Below the pieces are notes generated by a model. The model ran no database searches. It saw only the letters and a program-made list of their open reading frames with translations, and was not told the DNA's origin. A stretch of DNA of 64,000 bases from Sinorhizobium sp. A49 (GTDB lineage: Bacteria; Pseudomonadota; Alphaproteobacteria; Rhizobiales; Rhizobiaceae). Shown here in pieces: positions 1 through 7,710 of the stretch. The position numbers were made by a program, and so were the translations under genes. The DNA lies in the NCBI RefSeq assembly GCF_002002725.1, contig NZ_MUNW01000063.1, positions 124,001-188,000 on the forward strand. Direction: 5' to 3'. The number at the start of each line of letters is the position of its first letter. Position 1 is the first letter of the stretch.

Positions 1-173
1 AGGCCGCCCAAGCGAATGCGGGTTCCCGGGGGCACATCGGCCTTGGCGAGGTCGCTCGGCACGTAGAAATAGGCGATCGCCTGGCTGAAGGCGAACATCA
101 CCAGGAGGACAGCAAGCGTCAGAAAGCCCACACCACCGCCGATGATCGCCAGTCGCTTCTGTTTGCGCGTCAT
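1..173 (-). CDS. ccmE: Cytochrome c maturation protein CcmE/CycJ (partial, N-terminus only)
   Basis: Only the first ~57 codons lie in the window; the rest runs off the left edge. The visible N-terminus is basic ([13 protein letters not shown]), then has one hydrophobic membrane anchor, then the periplasmic start ending [10 protein letters not shown], which is typical of CcmE, the periplasmic haem chaperone that passes haem to the CcmF/CcmH ligation complex. The haem-binding histidine lies outside the window. Its ATG overlaps the ccmI stop by 4 bases (ATGA), so the two genes are translationally coupled in a rhizobial cycHJKL-type order. The identification rests on the anchor, the RIRLGG block and the ccmI neighbour. 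Confidence 0.9.
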   Translation of the reverse strand, partial: MTRKQKRLAIIGGGVGFLTLAVLLVMFAFSQAIAYFYVPSDLAKADVPPGTRIRLGG

Positions 174-1318
174 TGCGTCTCTCCGTCGGTCTTGATCCCG
201 AGTTCGCGGGCCAGCGCAAGCAGCTGCTTTCCCTGTTCGCCGTCCGCCGGGAAGGTTTTCTGGCTTTCCTTTAGGGCGGCGGCCGCCTGATCTCTTTGAT
301 CAAGCACAACATGCGAACGGATCAACCGCGCCCAGCCTTCGGGGTTGGCAGGATCCTCCTTCAGGCGGCTTGCCAGGCTTTCGACCATGCCGCGGATCAT
401 CTCCTGGCGGTCGCCGGCGTTCATGTCCTGTGCGGCCGCGATATCGTCCGCGCTCGGATTTCCCGGGGCGGCGCCCGCAACATTTCCGGCAGCGCCGCCG
501 GAAAGCTCTGCCACGTGCTGCTGGACCAGCGGCACCCAAGGCGCATCCGCGGGAGAGCCGGCAATAAGCCGGTTGAAAGCCGCAAGCGCCTCGTCCTTCT
601 TGCCTTCCTGTTTCAGGCCGAGGGCAAGATAGAATTCGGAACGGGGATCGTTCGGGTCGATGTCGAGGGATTTTCGCAGTGCCGACTGCGCTTCGGTGGT
701 CACCAGTCCGTCCGAAAGCGCGATCAGCGCCTCGGCGTAGCCACCCAACCGCGCCGGCGTCGGCCCGAGCAGGCGGACGGCGTTGTCATAGGCGGCGACC
801 GCCTCTTCGACGCGACCGTTGCGCATATAGATCGGCGCAAGCACCTCCCAGCCGGCACCGTCATTCGGGTTCTGCGCCAGATGGTTTTCGGCACGAGCAA
901 TCAGAATGTTGATATCGGCGCCGGGATCGGCAAGGCGCGCGGCCAAAGGCTGCGCCGGAACACCCGGGCTGCCGGTGAACAAGTAAAGACAGAGCCCGAT
1001 CGCGGGAAGACAGAGCAGCACGAAGGCTTGCGCCAGGAAATTGAGTCCGCGGCGCGTCGCTACGACCGGCGCGGCGGCGCGGTCGATCTCGCCGGCCGCA
1101 AGCAGTCGACGGGCGACCTCGGCGCGGGCGAGCTCAGCATCGTCGCCGCTGATCAAACCGCTCTCCTGATCGCGCGTCAGCTCATCGAGTTGGTCACGAT
1201 AGACTTCGATATCGTGGCTATGGGGAGATGATGCGGGCGCGGCCGCCCGCAACAGCGGGAGGATGAGCACGACGGCGACTGCCGCCGTCAGCGTGGCGAC
1301 GAGGATCCAGAACAACAT
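170..1318 (-). CDS. ccmI: Cytochrome c biogenesis factor CcmI/CycH
   Basis: This 382-residue protein has an N-terminal transmembrane helix (residues ~1-25) and a cytoplasmic loop with the family block VYRDQLDEL...GLISGDD. A second helix lies at ~95-115 and a periplasmic TPR region follows (~135-370). CcmI is the chaperone that presents unfolded apocytochrome c to the haem ligation machinery. It is the first gene of a minus-strand operon, since ccmE follows with an ATGA overlap. In Rhizobiaceae the gene is usually called cycH, and cycHJKL mutants lack c-type cytochromes and fail to fix nitrogen. Length and domain order are as expected for the family. Confidence 0.93.
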   Translation of the reverse strand: MLFWILVATLTAAVAVVLILPLLRAAAPASSPHSHDIEVYRDQLDELTRDQESGLISGDDAELARAEVARRLLAAGEIDRAAAPVVATRRGLNFLAQAFVLLCLPAIGLCLYLFTGSPGVPAQPLAARLADPGADINILIARAENHLAQNPNDGAGWEVLAPIYMRNGRVEEAVAAYDNAVRLLGPTPARLGGYAEALIALSDGLVTTEAQSALRKSLDIDPNDPRSEFYLALGLKQEGKKDEALAAFNRLIAGSPADAPWVPLVQQHVAELSGGAAGNVAGAAPGNPSADDIAAAQDMNAGDRQEMIRGMVESLASRLKEDPANPEGWARLIRSHVVLDQRDQAAAALKESQKTFPADGEQGKQLLALARELGIKTDGETQ

Positions 1319-1409
1319 GGATGCTCAATACTATGGCACCCATGCCATTCCAACTCGAAAACCTGCGATGACAGAGATTTGAGGCGTTTCGCCGCAACCG
1401 GAAATCCGG

Positions 1410-1853
1410 TCAGCTGAGCGGCGTCCAGCTCCCGTCGGAATTCCGGCAGGCGGCACCGCGCGCGGTTGTCGGCTGTCCCTTGACGGTTACGGTATGGCTG
1501 TACTGGCGGCAGTTCTGCGAACCGACCTGATAAGGTGCGGCAGCAACGACCGAGCCGGTGACGCTGCGCCCCTGCCAATTGACCGGCTGACCGCCCGGAG
1601 CGGCTTCCAGCGCGCGGTACTCGGCCTCAAGCGCACGCTGGCGATCAGAGGCACTGATGTCGAGATTGCTGAGCCGGCCGATAATCCCCCCCTGCAGGGC
1701 GGCGATGTAGGTCGTCGAAGACACGCTGCGGGTTGCGGTCGCGCCGAGCCCCGCAGCCGCGGTCTGCCCGCCAGACGTGGTGCTGCAACCGGCAAGAGCC
1801 ATCGCCGACGCGATCACCGCGATCCTGCCGCTGACGACAATCGTTCGTGTCAT
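1410..1853 (-). CDS. 17-kDa surface antigen-like (RT0821/Lpp0805) outer-membrane lipoprotein
   Basis: The ORF is 147 codons from the chosen ATG; an in-frame start 18 codons upstream is possible but would place extra residues before the signal peptide. The N-terminus has a basic/hydrophobic signal and a lipobox LAGC, so lipidation at that cysteine is expected. The mature part has the ASDRQRALEAEYRALE segment and the C-terminal CRQYSHTV...GAACR...GSW pattern seen in the rickettsial 17-kDa antigen family, where the cysteines may pair. It is likely an outer-membrane structural lipoprotein of unknown exact role. It is transcribed convergently with nothing close by, and about 120 bases separate it from the feuQ stop. 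Confidence 0.75.
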   Translation of the reverse strand: MTRTIVVSGRIAVIASAMALAGCSTTSGGQTAAAGLGATATRSVSSTTYIAALQGGIIGRLSNLDISASDRQRALEAEYRALEAAPGGQPVNWQGRSVTGSVVAAAPYQVGSQNCRQYSHTVTVKGQPTTARGAACRNSDGSWTPLS

Positions 1854-2025
1854 TTCTGCCTGGTTCCTCATGATCCGCGACATGTACTCTCTACTGCGGG
1901 GCTCCAACTGTACCGACCATCAAGGTCGAGCGAAGACTTCCCTTTGATTTTCTTTTGGCATTCCCTGTTGACAGAGGCAACGGCCAGGGCCGTCGACGCG
2001 ATACTTTCGCGCGCCAGTGTGACAC

Positions 2026-3411
2026 CTAAACCGCAGCCGGCAGCACCAGCTCTGCACGCAGTCCGCCCTCATCCCGACGCGACAGCGTCAGCGTGCCCTG
2101 ATATTCCCGCACGATCTCGCTGACGATCGACAGTCCGAGGCCTGTTCCCGGCTTGCTTTCGTCCAGCCGCTTGCCGCGTTTCAACGCCAACGCGATCTGA
2201 TCGGGATCAAGGCCAGCTCCGTCGTCGTCAACATCGAGGACGATCCATTGCCGCCCGGTCTCCTTCGCATGCTGTTCGTTCTGAGCCGGACGAACATTGA
2301 GCCACACCTCGCCCCTGGCGTGGCGGGCAGCGTTTTCGAGCAGATTGCCGACGGTTTCCTCGACATCCTGCAGTTCCATGGCAAGCACCAGGCCCGGTGG
2401 ATTGATCGACAGATGAACCTCTTTTTCCGGATTGAGCTTGCGCATCACGCGCACCAACCGCTCCAGCGCCGGCTGCGCTTCGGTGCGGGCAAGAACCGAT
2501 TCGCGTTGCGCGGCGATCCGCGCTCGGCTCAGATAGGATTGCACCTGCATCTGCATCGCATCGACCTGGGTCCGGACGAGTTCGCCGTGGGATGCCTCAA
2601 GCACGCGCGCCTCGTTGAGGAGAACGGCGATCGGCGTTTTCAGCGAATGCGCGAGGTTGCCGACCTGCATACGGGCGCGCTCGACGATGCGCCGGTTGCT
2701 GTCGATCAGCGCATTCACCTCGTTTGCAAGCGGCTGGATCTCGCGTGGAAAGGCGCCATCGAGCCTTTCGCTTTCGCCGGCCCGGATCTTCTCCAGCGAG
2801 CGGCGAACCTGGTCGAGCGGCCGGAGGCCGAAGAGAATGGTCAACGCGTTCATGCCGAGCCCGCCCAGACCGAAGATCGAGAGCGCGATCGTCAGATTGC
2901 GGGTGAAGCGGTTGATGTCCGCTTCCAGCACGTCGCGGTTGCCGGCAACGCGGAAACGGGCGGTGTGGCCCTGAATGTCGAGAACGACCTCGGTCTCGGC
3001 GACTTCGACCTCGTTCGCGAAGGGATCCTTGGTGGTGTAAAAACGCACATAACCGGTATCGAAGGGCACTTCATCGACGCTTGCGATCGGCAGCTTGGCG
3101 TTACCGAGCGAGGTCGAGATCAAAGGTGGCGTGTCGAACTCGCCGATCGGATCGACGATCCAGTACCATCCGGTCTGCGGCTGCGAAAAGCGCAGATCGC
3201 CGAGCTGGGGGCTGCCGGCAAGCACCGTCTTCTCATTGACCGAAATCGAGTTGACGACGTTGAAAAGCTGGGCGCGCAGCAGGTCCTTGAAGCCGCGCTC
3301 CGAGCCTTGACGGTAAAGGGCCGAGATGACGACCCCGATCACCACAAGGGCGACGACGGCCCAGACGGTCGAAACCGCCAATACGCGGGCCGTAAGAGAT
3401 CTAATTGCCAT
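2026..3411 (-). CDS. feuQ: Sensor histidine kinase FeuQ
   Basis: This 461-residue inner-membrane kinase has TM1 at ~10-32, a periplasmic sensor to ~170, TM2 at ~172-195 and then HAMP. The dimerisation domain carries H255 in an AHSLKTPIAVL H-box, followed by a catalytic domain with the N-box (ENAARHA), DVDDDGAGL and GTGLGLS. The start overlaps the feuP stop by 11 bases, giving a two-gene signalling unit. In S. meliloti FeuPQ activates ndvA (cyclic beta-glucan export) and other genes and is needed for symbiosis; that assignment comes from established knowledge of the cluster. The assignment to FeuQ rather than a generic PhoQ-like kinase depends on the feuN-feuP-feuQ order seen here. Confidence 0.85.
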   Translation of the reverse strand: MAIRSLTARVLAVSTVWAVVALVVIGVVISALYRQGSERGFKDLLRAQLFNVVNSISVNEKTVLAGSPQLGDLRFSQPQTGWYWIVDPIGEFDTPPLISTSLGNAKLPIASVDEVPFDTGYVRFYTTKDPFANEVEVAETEVVLDIQGHTARFRVAGNRDVLEADINRFTRNLTIALSIFGLGGLGMNALTILFGLRPLDQVRRSLEKIRAGESERLDGAFPREIQPLANEVNALIDSNRRIVERARMQVGNLAHSLKTPIAVLLNEARVLEASHGELVRTQVDAMQMQVQSYLSRARIAAQRESVLARTEAQPALERLVRVMRKLNPEKEVHLSINPPGLVLAMELQDVEETVGNLLENAARHARGEVWLNVRPAQNEQHAKETGRQWIVLDVDDDGAGLDPDQIALALKRGKRLDESKPGTGLGLSIVSEIVREYQGTLTLSRRDEGGLRAELVLPAAV

Positions 3412-4072
3412 TGCCGGGCGCTTGCATGCGGTACCCCAGGCCCCGCACCGTCTCGATCAGGTCGTTGCCGATCTTCTTGCGCAGGCGGCCGACGAAGACT
3501 TCGATGGTGTTGGAATCGCGATCGAAGTCCTGATCGTACATGTGTTCAACCAACTCAGTCCGCGATACGACCTGGCCCATGTGGTGCATGAGATAGGAGA
3601 GCAACCGGAACTCGTGCGACGTCAGCTTCAGCGCCGTCCCGTCGACGGTTGCCTTCGACCCCTTGGTGTCGAGCCGCACCGGACCGCAGACGATTTCCGA
3701 GCTTGCGTGGCCTGCCGCCCGGCGGATCAGCGCGCGAATGCGGGCAAGCACTTCCTCGACGTGGAACGGCTTTGCGACATAGTCATCGGCACCGGCGTCG
3801 ATGCCGGCCACCTTGTCGCTCCAGCGATCGCGCGCCGTCAGGATAAGCACCGGCATGGTCTTGCCGCCGCCGCGCCATTTTTCGAGAACGGTGATGCCGT
3901 CCATCTCGGGCAGACCGATATCGAGGATGACGGCGTCATACGGCTCGGCTTCGCCGAGATAGTGTCCCTCTTCGCCGTCATAGGCCTGATCGACGACGTA
4001 GCCAGCCTCCTTCAGCACTTCGGCGAGTTGCCGGTTCAAGTTGACGTCGTCCTCGACTATCAGAATGCGCAT
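3401..4072 (-). CDS. feuP: OmpR/PhoP-family response regulator FeuP
   Basis: The 223-residue protein has a receiver domain with acidic pocket E7/D8/D9, phospho-acceptor D51 (VILDIGLPEMDG), the switch region ILTARD and a lysine in DDYVAKPF. A winged-helix domain (~125-218) carries the recognition segment RTELVEHMYDQDFDRDSNTIEVFVG. It sits between feuN (upstream, 42-base gap) and feuQ (downstream, 11-base overlap). It is expected to bind DNA and activate envelope and osmoadaptation genes such as ndvA once phosphorylated by FeuQ. All canonical catalytic residues are present, so it should be active. Confidence 0.88.
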   Translation of the reverse strand: MRILIVEDDVNLNRQLAEVLKEAGYVVDQAYDGEEGHYLGEAEPYDAVILDIGLPEMDGITVLEKWRGGGKTMPVLILTARDRWSDKVAGIDAGADDYVAKPFHVEEVLARIRALIRRAAGHASSEIVCGPVRLDTKGSKATVDGTALKLTSHEFRLLSYLMHHMGQVVSRTELVEHMYDQDFDRDSNTIEVFVGRLRKKIGNDLIETVRGLGYRMQAPGNGN

Positions 4073-4114
4073 TCGTACCCACTTCCCCTCTTTCGCAGCG
4101 TCGCCACGCGCGAA

Positions 4115-4369
4115 TTACATCGGCACCCTTACGGTCACCTTCTTCGGTCGCCCGCCATTGCCCGGCACAAGCACCGTAATCACGCATTGGCCATCGGAGG
4201 TCGGTTGCGCCGAAAGCAGCTCCCCGCCGGTTTCCGAAACGACTTGCTGAGCAGCGGCGCTGCAATCGCCGGCCACACGGACGACAAGGTCCGTGGGCAT
4301 GCCGACCTCCGGCGGAGCAAAGCCCGCAAGGCCTGCGGCAAGCGCGGCTATGATCACTGGTGAAGACAT
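4115..4369 (-). CDS. feuN: FeuN, small periplasmic modulator of FeuQ
   Basis: The reading frame is open from a GTG at 4651, but only the last 84 codons look like protein. From this ATG the N-terminus is a signal peptide (MSSPVIIAALAAGLAG). The exported part has two cysteines ~22 residues apart (GDCSAAAQ, DGQCVI), a possible disulphide. Its position directly before feuP and its size match FeuN, described in S. meliloti as a small exported protein that restrains FeuQ signalling and is essential unless feuPQ is removed. That function is from the literature on the family; here I see only the position, size and signal peptide. A frame extension to 4651 would give an implausible Cys/Arg/Trp-rich leader, so I reject it. 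Confidence 0.75.
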   Translation of the reverse strand: MSSPVIIAALAAGLAGFAPPEVGMPTDLVVRVAGDCSAAAQQVVSETGGELLSAQPTSDGQCVITVLVPGNGGRPKKVTVRVPM

Positions 4370-5519
4370 GAACGCACTTTCGACTTGGGAAGCATCATGG
4401 CAAAAGCAATAACGGATAGAGGCTGAATGGCAAATGAATGTCGGCCACCCAGCGGGGCGAACAGCCATCCATGAATGCCGGCATCCACGATGAACCGACC
4501 GCAGATTGCAACGATTCCCTGAAAGGCGAAACCCGGGCGCGATCAATCCACGGCCTGATAACAGCCGCGTCGAACGTTGATCCGCGCCGTAAGGAAGCGA
4601 CAACCAGAGCGCTTGTCGATGTTTGCGGCTCACCATATCGATGGTTTTCACTGCCGATCGTCAAAAGGCGGCCGATCCGGCCTCCGTTCGACGCGCCATT
4701 CCGCCGGCACGCAAAAAGGCAGGCGGACGCGGTGGGAGGGATACCGCGTCCGCCCGTCGCGCGGCGGCAGCAAAGCGCGCCTGCGCGATGGCATTGCACA
4801 AGTATCTCGGGCGATACTGGAAAAGGTCCAGCTTCGGCGGCAATATTAGATCTTGCCTACCCATAGCGGGCGCAACACCCACCAAGAGAATTGCCGAGGC
4901 GCAGCCTCTGGTGATCAGTCATTTGTTAAGCCCTTTCTGCTATCATCCGACAATCGGCCAAGGACCAGATGGGCGGAGGCTCCTTCGCTCGCCTTGCGAC
5001 AAAACTTGAAGTGAGCTCGAATATCCGAGTCCTTTGAATCCCTTGGCCGCACCTCTTCCAAAGTTGAGTCCGGACCCTGCGGGGTTGAGTGAGCGCGGTC
5101 AGGAGAAGAGTCCGTTCCCTCCTCTAAGCCTCTGCATTGCCGGACGCCGTAGCGCAGGCTGCAGGCGCTCTGGCCCGACAACCTTGTCTCATCTCACATT
5201 GCTATCGCGATTTTCGGAATGCGCTCTGAGGTACTCGCTCCCATTGCGGTGTGCTCGATCGCCACCGTCGTGACCGCAAAACAGCGGTGGCGCGACAAGA
5301 TCGGTTGGCCGAAGGATCACCCCGCCGACTCACACGGCGCCGAAATGGCCCGCCGCTGCCAACCGCCTGAACGCAACTGTGGATCAGCCGAAAATTAATC
5401 GATTTAAAGATTTTTAAATCGTTTAAATGACTTAAGCCACTGATTTACAAAGCGTTTACGATGTGAAATTGTCCACCCATCAACTTGTCATGAAATTGCA
5501 ACAGGCCCGGGAGGATCGG
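4370..5519. other. 1.15 kb stretch with no convincing gene
   Basis: Several ORFs of 60-140 codons are open on both strands, but all are Arg/Pro/Ser-rich, lack a good ribosome-binding site and overlap each other in the manner of random high-GC frames. Visible structure is an inverted repeat CGCCACCG (5260-5267)/CGGTGGCG (5285-5292) without a T-tract, and an AT-rich block at 5393-5460 rich in TTTAAA. The feuN/feuP promoter must lie in the left part, but I cannot place it. Confidence 0.5.
5393..5440. promoter_or_regulatory. AT-rich TTTAAA-containing block upstream of the small ORF
   Basis: Within GC-rich surroundings this stretch is mostly A and T and holds an imperfect palindrome, GATTTAAAGATTTTTAAATC, plus a third TTTAAA copy (in CGTTTAAATG). 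It lies 80-125 bases before the start chosen for the following small gene, a plausible place for a promoter or an AT-preferring regulator such as MucR. Role inferred from position and composition only. Confidence 0.35.
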
Positions 5520-5660
5520 ATGCAGACGCTCGTAAACAACCAGCAGGCATCGCAGCAGTCCAAGGTACCGCAGTCGCTGCTGGACCGTTTCGAAAGCGAA
5601 TGGCGCGAAATGCGCACTGCCAGCCAGACGACACCGAAGCCAGTTCAGCCGGCTGAATAA
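5520..5660 (+). CDS. Small hypothetical protein (46 aa)
   Basis: I do not recognise this protein. The frame is open from a GTG at 5463, but the only good Shine-Dalgarno (GGGAGG, spacing 5) precedes the ATG at 5520, giving a 46-residue polar product. It is rich in Gln/Ser at the N-terminus (NNQQASQQS), then has an amphipathic helix (SLLDRFESEWREMR) and a Pro-rich tail. No signal peptide or cysteine is present. A classical terminator follows within 55 bases, supporting a discrete short transcription unit. It may be a small regulatory or stress protein; function unknown. Confidence 0.5.
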   Translation: MQTLVNNQQASQQSKVPQSLLDRFESEWREMRTASQTTPKPVQPAE

Positions 5661-5712
5661 GCGCGCTGGTGGGCGAACCCGCTCGTCGATATTCCAAGAC
5701 GATCAAGCTTGA

Positions 5713-5748
5713 AGCCGCCCTCGGTCAACGCCGCGAGCGGCTTTTTTT
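5713..5748 (+). terminator. Rho-independent terminator after the 46-aa gene
   Basis: The stem AGCCGC (5713-5718) / GCGGCT (5737-5742) is followed by a run of seven T on the plus strand. It closes the transcription unit of the small ORF at 5520-5660. Confidence 0.75.
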
Positions 5749-5981
5749 GTCGAGCGTCGTGGGCACCAAGTGCAGCCCGCACCTTGAGGCGCTCTCGCGC
5801 TCAGTCCGTGATCGGCCGCATGCAACATGCGCACCGAAGCAGTTGCAGGCAGCCCCACAGAGGCTCGATCGCGTCGCCATGTCGCCGCCACGGCACCCTG
5901 CAAAACTGCTCCGTTCCGTCTGCCCGTGTGGCGATTTCCCGCCCTTTGGCCAATCGGAAAAACCGTGTTACTCTTTTTTCC
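5749..5981. other. Remainder of the gap before the YjbR gene
   Basis: With the terminator this completes a 321-base interval free of genes. Open frames here are weak, and the only notable point is that transcription of the next gene must start inside it. No promoter could be placed with confidence. Confidence 0.4.
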
Positions 5982-6317
5982 ATGCTGACCGACGAGATTG
6001 AAAAACTGGCGCTAAGCCTGCCGGGAACGGAAGAAAATGCCCATTTCGGCACGCGGGACTTCCGTGTGGGCAAGCGTATTTTCATGTCCCTGCCAGAGGC
6101 AGGTCGAGCGGTCTTCAAGTTCACGCCAGACCAACAGCGCATGCTGCTGGAGATGGAGCCAGGCGTCTGCGCCGCGGTACCCGGCGGCTGGGGCGACAAG
6201 GGCTGGACCTCGCTCTACTTTGTCGAGGCCGACGAGGATCTCATTCGCCAGTCGATGGAAACCGCATGGCGCAACGTTGCGCCCAAAAGCCTGGTGAAGA
6301 AGAACGGCCGCCATTGA
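5982..6317 (+). CDS. MmcQ/YjbR family protein
   Basis: This 111-residue protein of the MmcQ/YjbR family (DUF419) has a double-wing fold. The diagnostic sequence runs are LSLPGTEEN...FGTRDFRVGKRIFMSL, then VFKFTPDQQ and the end block GGWGDKGWTSLYF...ALI-type helix. It is a small cytoplasmic protein with no established enzymatic activity; the fold resembles CyaY/DNA-binding proteins. The start is the ATG closest to the family N-terminus; the frame extends upstream without support. It is convergent with the acetyltransferase at 6362. Confidence 0.8.
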   Translation: MLTDEIEKLALSLPGTEENAHFGTRDFRVGKRIFMSLPEAGRAVFKFTPDQQRMLLEMEPGVCAAVPGGWGDKGWTSLYFVEADEDLIRQSMETAWRNVAPKSLVKKNGRH

Positions 6318-6361
6318 CGCAACGGGCGTAGAGGCTTCCAGAGCAGCGGGCGGATACCGCC

Positions 6362-6871
6362 TTAGAGAATATGGTCGAAAAGCTTGACGGGCTTGTCGTG
6401 ATACTCCGTCTGCGCGAACAGCTGCATTCCCAACTTCTCGACGATCCGGATGGACGCCACATTGGCCGGACTGACGATAGCGGTGACGCGACGCCCGGCG
6501 TGATGTTCCCGGGCCCAGCCGAATGCCGCCTGCGCCGCCTCGCTGGCATAGCCGCGTCCCTGCGCCGCGGGCGCGATCGTCCAGCCCGTTTCCATCGTGC
6601 CGGTCAGGGCAGGCGAAATCTCGCGGCGCAATTCCTGGAAGCCCATCTGCCCGACGAAACGACCGGAGCTTTTCTCTTCGATCACCAAATAGCCGAAGCC
6701 AAAGAACTGCCAGCCGCCCTCCTGACGCAAGAACCGCGTCCACATCTGCTCGCCGGAAAAGGGACCCGGCGCGACGTGCCGAAGGATCTCGGGGTCCAAC
6801 CACATCTGCTGATAGGGTTCGAAATCCTCCAGCCGCGGTCTGCGGAGAATGAGGCGGTCGGTGCTGATCAT
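6362..6871 (-). CDS. GNAT acetyltransferase, RimJ/RimL-like
   Basis: The 169-residue product begins MISTDRLILRRPRLEDFEPY, the usual start of RimJ/RimL-type N-acetyltransferases. It then has WTIAPAAQGRGYASEAAQA as the acetyl-CoA pyrophosphate loop (Q/R-x-x-G-x-G/A) and SPANVASIRIVEKLGM near the end. It transfers acetyl from acetyl-CoA to an amine; the substrate cannot be read from sequence. It is transcribed alone on the minus strand, convergent with the YjbR gene. Length is normal for the family. Confidence 0.85.
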   Translation of the reverse strand: MISTDRLILRRPRLEDFEPYQQMWLDPEILRHVAPGPFSGEQMWTRFLRQEGGWQFFGFGYLVIEEKSSGRFVGQMGFQELRREISPALTGTMETGWTIAPAAQGRGYASEAAQAAFGWAREHHAGRRVTAIVSPANVASIRIVEKLGMQLFAQTEYHDKPVKLFDHIL

Positions 6872-6979
6872 TGGGATGCCTGAGAACGATGGAATTCCAT
6901 CAATCTCTAGCCGCTCTCAACGGTGCCTGCAATGGCGCCGCTTTGCGAAACCGATTCTGCCAGAACGACTAACCGTCTG

Positions 6980-7447
6980 TTAACCTGAGCTTTTCTCTCC
7001 GACTTCCAGCGGCCAGGTCACGAGATAATCCTCGTAATCCTCAATGTCGATGCCGTCTTCGGCGACGGTGCGGCCGCGCACGGAAATGCCAGCGGCGTGC
7101 ACCGTCTCGGCATCGCCCGAGAGCAGCGGATGCCACCAATAGAGGTCGCGACCTTCCGCCACCAGCCGATAGCCGCAGGTCGGCGGCAACCAGGTAATCT
7201 CGCGCACCGCATCCGGTGTCAGCTGGATGCAATCCGGCACCGTTGCCTGACGGTTGGGATAGTCCTTACACCGACAGCTCTCGCCGTCGAGCAACGTGCA
7301 GCGGATCGAGGTCCAGGCGATCTCCGCCGTCTCCCAGTCTTCGAGCTTGTTGAGACAACAGAGTCCACAGCCGTCGCAGAGGCTTTCCCACTCCGCGTCA
7401 TTCATCTCGTCGAGGCTCTTCGCCTTCCAGAAAGGCATTTCGCCCAT
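6980..7447 (-). CDS. YcgN-family cysteine-cluster protein (UPF0260)
   Basis: The product has about 155 residues; four consecutive in-frame ATG/near-ATG codons at the start leave the exact N-terminus open. An N-terminal [12 protein letters not shown] cluster, then CTLLD...CRCKDYPNR and VPDCIQL, form the CxxCxxCC plus CxCxxY pattern of the UPF0260/zinc-iron-chelating family. A conserved C-terminal [10 protein letters not shown] block follows. The cysteines probably bind Zn or an Fe-S cluster; biological role unknown. It is divergent from the penicillin-binding protein gene. Confidence 0.85.
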   Translation of the reverse strand: MGEMPFWKAKSLDEMNDAEWESLCDGCGLCCLNKLEDWETAEIAWTSIRCTLLDGESCRCKDYPNRQATVPDCIQLTPDAVREITWLPPTCGYRLVAEGRDLYWWHPLLSGDAETVHAAGISVRGRTVAEDGIDIEDYEDYLVTWPLEVGEKSSG

Positions 7448-7710
7448 CATCATCACACTTTCGTCAAATCGGTCGCGCTACTGAGCCGCACGTCTTATCA
7501 GACGTACCAGGGGCGCAGTAGCGATTTGAGTTGCTGCATGTTTCCTTGGATCGCTGAACGGCCAAGGGAAACGCGCAGGAGAGAAATTTCGCAGAAAATT
7601 GCCGGTTTTTTAAGGCCACCGGCGCGATATGCAAGTAGAGTGAAATTTGGCGCCGTGCAAATATCGCGGGGCGCCGGCATGATGCCAAAAGCCTTCAGGA
7701 CGTTGCGACC

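Noticed and set aside
2248-3591. Long plus-strand ORF (447 codons) across feuQ and feuP
   Set aside because: It is antisense to feuQ, which has complete kinase motifs, and its product is Arg/His-rich with no recognisable domain.
4438-5009. Overlapping ORFs of 90-142 codons in the gap beside feuN
   Set aside because: No ribosome-binding site, Arg-rich composition, several frames open at once.
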